Shown here in pieces: positions 1 to 5,236 of a stretch of DNA of 5,601 nt; the first letter of the stretch is position 1, and each line of letters opens with the position of its first letter. Under the pieces are notes generated by a model. That model did no database searches, was not told the origin of the DNA, and saw only the letters and a program-made list of their open reading frames with translations. The stretch spans positions 1 to 5,601 of the forward strand of contig JALZVI010000177.1 in assembly GCA_023301015.1 (NCBI GenBank), written 5' to 3'. The translations under genes were made by a program, and so were the position numbers. The stretch comes from Rickettsiales bacterium. GTDB taxonomy: Bacteria; Pseudomonadota; Alphaproteobacteria; Rickettsiales; 21-14-0-20-44-7.

Positions 1-547
1 GGTCGTCGAGCTGACCAAGCATTTGCACAAGCCCAATTAGCGTTCCAATCAACCCCATTGCAGGCGCAATTTCCGCGCCTTTACGCAGCACAGCCGCCGC
101 TTTTTGGTTGCGATCAACGGTGTTTTGAATGAACTGATACATAATCGGCTCAATTTCTTCAATTTGCATCCCGTCAACCAACATCCTCACTCCACGAGAC
201 ATGAGAGTAGATTTATCAATCTTATCCTCCATCTCCTGCAGCCCCAACAAGCCTTTCTTTTTCGCATGCTCCGAAACCTTAATCACCTCTCTGGCGATCA
301 TCTTAGGCTCGTTGATTTTTGTAAACACAATGCTGTTTAGCGACTTGGAAAGACCAACCATGTCAGCCCATGCAAAGCATGCTGAGGTTACAGCAATTGT
401 ACCAAAAACAACAATCATCACCGCAGAAAGATCCAAAAAACCACTGGGATTAGCGCCAACGCTGATAGCATAGCCCACAAAGACAATACCGACCAAAATG
501 CCGATTATCGTTGTAAAATCCGTGCCTTTGCTAACTGAAATCTTCAT
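1..547 (-). CDS. motA: Flagellar motor stator protein, MotA/PomA type (3' end outside window)
   Basis: This is the N-terminal 182 residues of a MotA/PomA-family stator subunit; family members are usually about 250-290 residues, so the C-terminal part is cut off by the left edge. With MotB/PomB it forms the ion-conducting inner-membrane complex that pushes on FliG to turn the rotor. Visible are TM1 (about residues 11-30), TM2 (about 38-58), a charged cytoplasmic loop (about 65-150, including AREVIKVSEHAKKKG), and the start of TM3 with the signature APAMGLIGTLIGLVQML (161-177). The proline in that signature (about 162) aligns with the functionally important Pro of TM3 in PomA/MotA. The signature looks more like PomA (sodium type) than E. 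coli MotA, but the ion cannot be assigned without MotB. The start ATG is preceded by AAGGA at 7 bases spacing and lies 14 bases after the fliN stop, so it is the last visible gene of the fliF operon. Confidence 0.93.
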   Translation of the reverse strand, partial: MKISVSKGTDFTTIIGILVGIVFVGYAISVGANPSGFLDLSAVMIVVFGTIAVTSACFAWADMVGLSKSLNSIVFTKINEPKMIAREVIKVSEHAKKKGLLGLQEMEDKIDKSTLMSRGVRMLVDGMQIEEIEPIMYQFIQNTVDRNQKAAAVLRKGAEIAPAMGLIGTLIGLVQMLGQLDD

Positions 548-561
548 TCAAAATCCTTGAG

Positions 562-873
562 TTAATCCTGCGGTTTTGATTCTGCTTTAATAATCTCGGT
601 CATTGTAATGCCAATCTTATCTTCAACAATCACAACTTCACCACGCGCGATTAGGCGGTTATTTACATATACATCCACTGGCTCACCGACCTTACGATCA
701 AGCTCAACAACTGCACCACGGCCGAGCTTCAGCAGCTGACTCACCTGCATTTCCGCGCCACCCAGTACAACTGAAATCTGCACCGGAATATCATATATCG
801 CCTCAAGGCTAATGTCGGAATCAATTCCGCCCTCGCCCATTACGTCATTCACATCTATTTGATCATCTGCCAT
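562..873 (-). CDS. fliN: Flagellar motor switch protein FliN
   Basis: The protein has 103 residues, a normal size for a short FliN. It is a C-ring component at the cytoplasmic base of the motor, binds FliM and FliH, and takes part in switching and in docking the export apparatus. A short acidic N-terminus (residues 1-20) is followed by one SpoA (FliMN_C) domain, about 24-95. This contains the typical YDIPVQISVVLGGAEM start, the LLKLGRGAVVELDRKVGEPV centre and the VYVNNRLIARGEVVIVEDKIGI strand block. The start is supported by GAGGA 6 bases upstream. A nearby upstream ATG is in another frame and closes after a few codons. The gene follows fliH by 27 bases and precedes the stator gene by 14 bases. 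No FliM gene is visible in the window. Confidence 0.96.
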   Translation of the reverse strand: MADDQIDVNDVMGEGGIDSDISLEAIYDIPVQISVVLGGAEMQVSQLLKLGRGAVVELDRKVGEPVDVYVNNRLIARGEVVIVEDKIGITMTEIIKAESKPQD

Positions 874-900
874 TTCATTTCCTCGTTCAAGTTAATTACG

Positions 901-1776
901 TTATTCTTTTGTTACTTCTTCGTCACTATTTTTATTCTCATCAGCCATATTATCCGCATTATTTTCTTCCACAGCTTCTGGCTGAGCTGCCTTAACCTCA
1001 ATTCCCTCTTCAACTTTAGCTTCTGGCGCAGCGGCACTAGCCTCAGCCACCTCTGGTTCAGGCTGCTTAAACTCATCTACGTCAAACTCGCCAACAATGA
1101 TCTTACCAATATCACGCCACAAATCATCCAACTTACGCTCGGCAAAACCGCTATTCCATATTAGCTGCAAGTCACCCTCAGCAATGCCAGCATCTTCCTC
1201 AATCTTCAAATGCTCAAAACGCGCGTCCATTTTCTCGATAAAATCTTTTGCAGTCTTCGGGTTCAAATGCAGCTTAACCTCCTGCTCCTCATCAACAACA
1301 CCCATTGCTCCATCGATAAAGTTCTCAATTTGCTTTAAGCTAGAATCCGACAGACCGCTAACAACCTTCTTCGCAGCAGCAAAACTCAGCGCCTTTAGCT
1401 TCTCTGTAGTTTCGGCACGTTTTTTCTCGGCATTTTGGGCATGACTAGCAATTTGCGCATCAACCTTGGCTAGCAACGCCTCTGCCCTCACCTTCTCTGC
1501 CGACAGCGCTTCAGAGTTCTTTCCTGCCTCTTCCTTCACGCCTTCCGCCTTCCCCTCAGCATGCGCAGCTTTCTTGGCAGCTTCCATTTCCGCTTCAGAG
1601 AATGTCACAACTTCTGGCTCGGGCGGAGCTTCAGCTACAATCTTTTCAGCCATCTTCTTTGCAGCCAGCGCTTCCTTCTTAGCTGTTTCTAAAGATGACG
1701 CACTGCCAGTTGACAAGTTGACAGCATCGCCAAAGTCAAAAGTCTCGTATCTAAATTTAGTTACATCCGTCATCAT
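901..1776 (-). CDS. fliH: Flagellar assembly protein FliH (FlbE-like)
   Basis: The protein has 291 residues. FliH binds and restrains the export ATPase FliI and docks it at the C ring through FliN. The assignment rests on position between fliG and fliN, an Ala/Glu/Lys-rich coiled-coil-like centre (about 30-130) with a spaced pattern AAKKAAHAEGKAEGVKEEAG near 66-85, and a C-terminal FliH/V-ATPase-E-like block about 130-232. That block ends with GIAEGDLQLIWNSGFAERKL (197-216), the family's typical GD-x-W-x-x-G strand. The N-terminus (FRYETFDFGDA, 8-18) carries the aromatic residues usual for the FliN-binding end of FliH. Residues about 237-291 form an acidic, Ala/Pro/Glu-rich tail of low complexity that FliH proteins normally lack. 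Two adjacent ATGs (1776 and 1773) could start it. No Shine-Dalgarno is visible; the gene begins 2 bases after the fliG stop, so translational coupling is likely. In Caulobacter the gene in this place is called flbE. Confidence 0.85.
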   Translation of the reverse strand: MMTDVTKFRYETFDFGDAVNLSTGSASSLETAKKEALAAKKMAEKIVAEAPPEPEVVTFSEAEMEAAKKAAHAEGKAEGVKEEAGKNSEALSAEKVRAEALLAKVDAQIASHAQNAEKKRAETTEKLKALSFAAAKKVVSGLSDSSLKQIENFIDGAMGVVDEEQEVKLHLNPKTAKDFIEKMDARFEHLKIEEDAGIAEGDLQLIWNSGFAERKLDDLWRDIGKIIVGEFDVDEFKQPEPEVAEASAAAPEAKVEEGIEVKAAQPEAVEENNADNMADENKNSDEEVTKE

Positions 1777-1778
1777 AA

Positions 1779-2795
1779 TTAATATACCAGCTGGTCATCA
1801 GCGCCGTCATCGCTAATCACAATTTCACCTTTCGCCGCCAAATCTTTGGCGATTGTCACAATATACATCTGCGCCTCATCCACATCACGCAAGCGCACAG
1901 GACCAAGGCTTTCCATATCTTCCTTCAAGATCTTCAATGCACGCTCCGACATATTGTCGAAGAACAGGTTCTTGATAACATCCCCCGCACCTTTGAGAGC
2001 TGTTGTGAGCTTGTCTTTGTCGATTGAACGCATCATTGCCTGAACACCAACAGAGTCAACTTTAGCAAGGTCGTCAAATGTGAACATCAAATTGCGGATA
2101 CGCTCGGCTGATTCTGGATTTGAATCTTCCAAGAACTCCAAGAACTTCGCTTCTGATGTACGATCGAAATTGTTGAAAATCTCAGCCATAACTTCATGGC
2201 TATCCTGACGATGAGTTTTCGCCAAATTGCTCATAAACTCAGTTCTCAGCGTTTTCTCAAGATCTTCCAAAACCTCTTTCTTCACGGAATCCATCGAAAG
2301 CATACGCAAAATTGTTTCTTCAGCTAGCTCTTCAGGGAAAATCCCAATCACTTTCGCTGCATGACCTGGATTGATCCGACTTAGCACAAGCGCAATTGTC
2401 TGCGGATACTCATTCTTCAAATAGTTGGCGAGCACTTCTTCACTCACATTTCCAAGCTTATCCCAAGTTGTCCGCCCAGCAGGGCCACGAATATCTTCCA
2501 TAATAGAGTCAACTTTGTCTTGCCCCATCACCTTCGAAAGCAAACTCTGCGTGGCCTGCAAACTTCCGCTTACAGTTGACCCGCCTGTCATATTTTCAGC
2601 AAACTCAACAAATAGGCGCTCAACAGTGTCGGGGGCCACAGAAGCCAGATTTGTCATTGTGTAAGACAGTTCGCGAATCTCTTCCTCGTCCATTAGCTCC
2701 ATAACTTTCTGCGCATTCTCTTCGCTTAGAGTCATCAGGATAATGGCCGCCTTGTCTGCGCCTGTTAGATTTCTATATTCAATTTGCTGTGACAT
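1779..2795 (-). CDS. fliG: Flagellar motor switch protein FliG
   Basis: The protein has 338 residues, the usual family length. FliG sits on the MS ring, binds the FliF C-terminus, and is the rotor side of torque generation. The N-terminal domain (about 5-100) begins with TGADKAAIILMTLSEENA. The middle domain (about 115-195) carries EYPQTIALVLSRI at 129-141, a variant of the EHPQ motif used for FliM binding. The C-terminal domain (about 205-335) has the MFTF hinge motif (237-240), ALKGAG (266-271), NMSERA (281-286) and GPVRLRDV (298-305). Residues matching the E. coli torque set are K268, R285, E292, D293 and R301; position 292 is Glu where E. coli has Asp. The start was chosen at MSQQIEY: its ATG overlaps the fliF stop as TAATG and GGAGG lies 10 bases upstream. 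An in-frame ATG at 2822 would lengthen the overlap and add residues unlike FliG. Confidence 0.97.
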   Translation of the reverse strand: MSQQIEYRNLTGADKAAIILMTLSEENAQKVMELMDEEEIRELSYTMTNLASVAPDTVERLFVEFAENMTGGSTVSGSLQATQSLLSKVMGQDKVDSIMEDIRGPAGRTTWDKLGNVSEEVLANYLKNEYPQTIALVLSRINPGHAAKVIGIFPEELAEETILRMLSMDSVKKEVLEDLEKTLRTEFMSNLAKTHRQDSHEVMAEIFNNFDRTSEAKFLEFLEDSNPESAERIRNLMFTFDDLAKVDSVGVQAMMRSIDKDKLTTALKGAGDVIKNLFFDNMSERALKILKEDMESLGPVRLRDVDEAQMYIVTIAKDLAAKGEIVISDDGADDQLVY

Positions 2796-4507
2796 TAGCT
2801 TACTGCCTCCCCATACATCCAAGCTCTAAGCGTTGTAAGCGCTTCTTCTGGACTGTTTCCAATAATTTCATTCATCTGCTTAACAGAAGATGTTTTTTGC
2901 TTACCTTGAATGCTGTCGAGGATTGAGAACCCTTCTTCCTCACCACCACCAACACCAGGTAGTAGACTCCCTCCTTGCCCTGCCGGCGCATCCATCATTT
3001 TTCCATCTGGACCAGCAATTTGCGGCATCATACCGCCCGCTCCTGCTGGAGCTGCAAGCAAACCATATGGCTCTGAACCATCAGAAGGCAACACGCCTTG
3101 CTGCGCCATGTTAATCTCAATAGCACGCCTCACTAGCGGGCGGATAACCATCAGGATAACCATAATAGCCACCAAACCCATCACCATCACCTGAATGATA
3201 TTTTGCAGATCTTCCTTAATCCAATCCATCATGCTTTCGCTCTTATAACCACTAAACTCTGGCGAGAACTGAAGATTTGCAACTGTAATCACATCACCGC
3301 GCTCTTCGTCAAAGCCCACAGTCATCCGAATCACTTCTTCCAACTTCGCTAGCTCTTCTGCATTACGCGCAACATATTCAACTTCACCAGTTTCTACGTT
3401 CTCTACATAAGTACCGTCAACCATCACGGCAATTGAGAGCTTGTTCACTTTTCCAGTTTCAGAAATATGACTCTTGATAGTCTTGGTAATTTCATAGTTA
3501 GTCACCTCGTCAACTCTCTGGCGCTCATCGCCTCCACCGCCTGCTGCTGCACCACCTGCTGCGCCGCCTGGCAAGTTGTTAGCCACAGAAACTTCGCCTC
3601 CGCCAGCACCACCAGCCATACGCTCTGTTTCTTCGGTACTCTGCACAGAACGCACAACCGCGCCCTCTGGATCATAAATTTCAGAATTCGTTTCAATACG
3701 GTCAAAGTCAATATCCGCAGTCACCTGAGCTTGAATATTGCCCATGCCTACATATCTCTCCAACAACTGCTCAATCTTATTGCCCAGCTTTTTCTCATAA
3801 CCAGTCTTGAACTCGTTAGAATTGCTTGCATACAAACCAGCATCGCCATCTTCACCACCACGTGCCAGCAAGCGGCCGTTATTATCTATGATAGTCACAG
3901 ACTCAGCCTTCAAGCCTGGTACTGATGAAGCTGTGAGATAGCGGATTGAAGCCACCTCGCCGCTATTCAAGCTAGTGCTATTATTCATAGTAAGCTGGAT
4001 TGACGCAGTTGGATTATATGATTCCTTCTTAAATAGCTGCTGCTTTGGCATCACCAAATGCACACGTGCATTACGCACATTGCGCAGTTCAGTAATCGTC
4101 CGCGCCAACTCACCTTCAAGCGCACGCAGCTGGTTCATATTTTGCACAAAGTTCGACGTCCCCAGACGCTCCTCTTTGTCAAAAATCTCATAACCAATGC
4201 TCGCGCCTTGGTTTGCAGGAAGGCCTTGCTCAGCAAAAAGCAAACGCAATTTCAACACCGCGTCGTTTTCCACCAGAACTTGAGTACCATTTCCACCAAT
4301 AGAATATTGAAGCCCTTGCGATTCAATTTCCGCCACAATCTTCTGAGTGTCGTCAAGAGAAAGATTTGTATATAGAGGAGAAAGAGAGCCGCCAGATGTC
4401 GCAAGCGCCAAGACAATCAAGCCAACCAGCAAAGATGCACCAGCCGCACCAATCACCATCAACTTCTTCGGCCCTAACTTCTTTACAACTTCAAATGGGT
4501 CACTCAT
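2795..4507 (-). CDS. fliF: Flagellar MS-ring protein FliF
   Basis: The protein has 570 residues, normal for FliF. It oligomerises in the inner membrane to form the MS ring, the first part of the basal body, which houses the export gate and carries FliG. The order of parts is: a short cytoplasmic N-terminus; TM1 about 15-36; ring-building YscJ/FliF domains about 45-220, with SPLYTNLSLDD, RNARVHLVMPKQQLF (145-159) and PTASIQL; the RBM3/FliF_C region about 240-415, interrupted by a Gly/Ala-rich loop (298-327) that corresponds to the beta-collar insertion; TM2 about 436-456; a Gly/Met/Pro-rich cytoplasmic linker (470-525); and the FliG-binding tail about 526-570 ending in EEALTTLRAWMYGEA. The start has AGGA 7 bases upstream. 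It is the first gene of the operon and faces a 226-base divergent intergenic region holding candidate CtrA sites. Confidence 0.97.
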   Translation of the reverse strand: MSDPFEVVKKLGPKKLMVIGAAGASLLVGLIVLALATSGGSLSPLYTNLSLDDTQKIVAEIESQGLQYSIGGNGTQVLVENDAVLKLRLLFAEQGLPANQGASIGYEIFDKEERLGTSNFVQNMNQLRALEGELARTITELRNVRNARVHLVMPKQQLFKKESYNPTASIQLTMNNSTSLNSGEVASIRYLTASSVPGLKAESVTIIDNNGRLLARGGEDGDAGLYASNSNEFKTGYEKKLGNKIEQLLERYVGMGNIQAQVTADIDFDRIETNSEIYDPEGAVVRSVQSTEETERMAGGAGGGEVSVANNLPGGAAGGAAAGGGGDERQRVDEVTNYEITKTIKSHISETGKVNKLSIAVMVDGTYVENVETGEVEYVARNAEELAKLEEVIRMTVGFDEERGDVITVANLQFSPEFSGYKSESMMDWIKEDLQNIIQVMVMGLVAIMVILMVIRPLVRRAIEINMAQQGVLPSDGSEPYGLLAAPAGAGGMMPQIAGPDGKMMDAPAGQGGSLLPGVGGGEEEGFSILDSIQGKQKTSSVKQMNEIIGNSPEEALTTLRAWMYGEAVS

Positions 4508-4513
4508 TATATA

Positions 4514-4519
4514 TTCCTA
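4514..4519 (-). promoter_or_regulatory. Ribosome binding site of fliF
   Basis: In the minus-strand sense the sequence reads TAGGAATATATAATG, so AGGA lies 7 bases before the chosen fliF start and supports it. The same hexamer TAGGAA recurs several times further upstream, where it cannot be a ribosome binding site. Confidence 0.75.
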
Positions 4520-4535
4520 CGGTTGCCTTGTTCCT

Positions 4536-4563
4536 ATTCTCAATCTAGCACAGCATTGGTAAA
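4536..4563 (-). promoter_or_regulatory. Candidate promoter of the fliF operon
   Basis: In the minus-strand sense, TTTACC (4563-4558) and GAGAAT (4541-4536) are 16 bases apart, each matching four of six bases of the sigma-70-type consensus. The -35-like element overlaps the downstream half of a CtrA-like box, as is usual in CtrA-activated promoters. Transcription would begin near 4529 and leave a leader of about 20 bases. The hexamers are weak, which fits an activator-dependent promoter but also makes the call uncertain. I saw no convincing sigma-54 element (GG-N10-GC) in this region. Confidence 0.35.
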
Positions 4564-4574
4564 GGAATAGTTAA
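4560..4574 (-). promoter_or_regulatory. CtrA-like binding site upstream of fliF
   Basis: In the minus-strand sense the sequence is TTAA-CTATTCC-TTTA, one mismatch from the CtrA consensus TTAA-N7-TTAA with correct spacing. It lies about 53-67 bases before the fliF start and overlaps the candidate -35. In Caulobacter the fliF operon is a class II flagellar operon activated by CtrA, so a site here is expected. Assignment to CtrA depends on the host encoding it, which the window does not show. Confidence 0.4.
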
Positions 4575-4577
4575 AGG

Positions 4578-4594
4578 TAGGAATTTTTTTCCTA
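4578..4594. repeat. Inverted repeat TAGGAA-N5-TTCCTA
   Basis: TAGGAA (4578-4583) and TTCCTA (4589-4594) form a perfect 6-base inverted repeat around five T's. The right arm is shared with the left arm of the larger palindrome at 4589-4620, so the two could form alternative structures or tandem half-sites of one regulator. More copies of the same hexamer lie at 4531-4536 and 4514-4519. Confidence 0.55.
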
Positions 4595-4620
4595 GTGCGG
4601 CAGTTTTTGCCTACTAGGAA
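4589..4620. repeat. Interrupted palindrome in the fliF upstream region
   Basis: The 8-base arms TTCCTAGT (4589-4596) and ACTAGGAA (4613-4620) are exact reverse complements. Inside them GGCA (4599-4602) and TGCC (4608-4611) also pair around a GTTTT loop, with unpaired GC on one side and T on the other. It lies upstream of the candidate fliF promoter and is not followed by a T-run on either strand in the reading direction, so it is not a typical intrinsic terminator. An operator for a dimeric regulator is the more likely role; this is inference. Confidence 0.6.
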
Positions 4621-4694
4621 ATAACTGTGGTTTTGATGCTACATTGCCAGCTTTTGAGAAATAATGCAAAGCCACCGCCTCTACTAACTCTTTA

Positions 4695-4715
4695 TTAACC
4701 ATATTTAGCTAAAAT
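4695..4715 (+). promoter_or_regulatory. Candidate promoter region with CtrA-like half-site for the 4734 gene
   Basis: TTAACCAT (4695-4702) equals the 8-base CtrA half-site motif described for Caulobacter; the second half after N7 is TAGC, a poor match. TAAAAT (4710-4715) matches five of six bases of a -10 hexamer and lies about 19 bases before the chosen start. No good -35 is at the right distance, so the promoter would need an activator or be weak. Confidence 0.3.
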
Positions 4716-4733
4716 TGTATGTATAAGGAAAAA

Positions 4734-5219
4734 ATGACAGAAGAAGCAACAAAAGCACTAGAGACAATTAAGGGCATGCCATTCACAAAATCTTGGCAGA
4801 ACAACCACGTGTCTCAAAGCCACGACATCCTAAACATAGACACAGGCGAAGTTGGACAAAAGGAACTGAAGGACTTTATCTTCCTACCAGCAGCCTCGGC
4901 ATTGCGCCATCTTTCTAACGACCGAGAATTCCTTGCCTTCCGCAACGACCACAAGGGCGACGGAATGCTAGACTTCAGCTTAATCAAAGATAAAAGCGAA
5001 AATGAAAACCACAGGATCGTACTATTATACATGGCGATCTTCCTAGCTGAGCTAAAAATATTCTTCATGATCGGCGGAAAATACGGAATCTATATCGAAA
5101 TTTCTGAGCTGCATGACAAGGCAGACGAAAATGGAGGCATATATAAGACCCTATATCGCCATTTCTCCATCCCAAAACAAATTGCACATAAAAATGGTAT
5201 TGTCGAAGCCTTTAGTTAG
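4734..5219 (+). CDS. Hypothetical protein, about 161 residues
   Basis: I do not recognise this protein. The start at 4734 (MTEEATKALETIKG) is preferred because AAGGA lies 4 bases before it; an in-frame ATG at 4719 would add five residues but has no ribosome binding site. The protein is soluble-looking, with mixed charge: a Glu/Lys-rich N-terminus, a central part with FLPAASALRHLSNDREFLAF, one hydrophobic stretch with LLYMAIFLAELKIFFMIGGK that looks more like a buried helix-strand than a clear membrane span, and a C-terminal ISELHDKADENGG region. There is no signal peptide and no catalytic motif I can name. It is transcribed away from the fliF operon and is followed 17 bases later by the ELM1-family gene, so the two may form an operon. 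Coding is supported by the open frame, the ribosome binding site and normal composition. Confidence 0.75.
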   Translation: MTEEATKALETIKGMPFTKSWQNNHVSQSHDILNIDTGEVGQKELKDFIFLPAASALRHLSNDREFLAFRNDHKGDGMLDFSLIKDKSENENHRIVLLYMAIFLAELKIFFMIGGKYGIYIEISELHDKADENGGIYKTLYRHFSIPKQIAHKNGIVEAFS

Positions 5220-5227
5220 GTTATAAT
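5200..5227 (+). promoter_or_regulatory. Candidate promoter of the ELM1-family gene
   Basis: TTGTCG (5200-5205) and a perfect TATAAT (5222-5227) are 16 bases apart, a good sigma-70-type pair. The -35 and spacer lie in the last codons and stop of the preceding gene. The -10 ends only nine bases before the ATG at 5237, so transcription would start at or just before the start codon, giving a leaderless or near-leaderless mRNA. This fits the lack of a clear Shine-Dalgarno before that ATG. Confidence 0.4.
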
Positions 5228-5236
5228 GACGGCACT

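Noticed and set aside
859..1816. Plus-strand open frames opposite fliH, up to about 116 codons
   Set aside because: They are antisense to a well-supported gene, give Ser/Ala/Phe-rich low-complexity translations typical of reverse-complemented Ala/Glu/Lys coding sequence, and lack ribosome binding sites.
2796..2822. Upstream in-frame start for FliG at 2822
   Set aside because: It would add nine residues unlike the FliG N-terminus and lengthen the overlap with fliF, while the ATG at 2795 has a GGAGG upstream and TAATG coupling.
3507..3616. GC-rich Gly/Ala repeat-like DNA within fliF as a repeat element
   Set aside because: It encodes the Gly/Ala-rich loop of the FliF RBM3 region, a known variable part of the protein, and keeps the reading frame.
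3467..3925. 152-codon plus-strand open frame opposite fliF
   Set aside because: It lies wholly antisense to the conserved FliF reading frame, its translation resembles no family, and no start signal is seen.
4589..4620. Palindrome as a rho-independent terminator
   Set aside because: The T-run lies before the stem on the plus strand and becomes an A-run after it on the minus strand; no gene ends nearby on either strand, since both flanking genes diverge.
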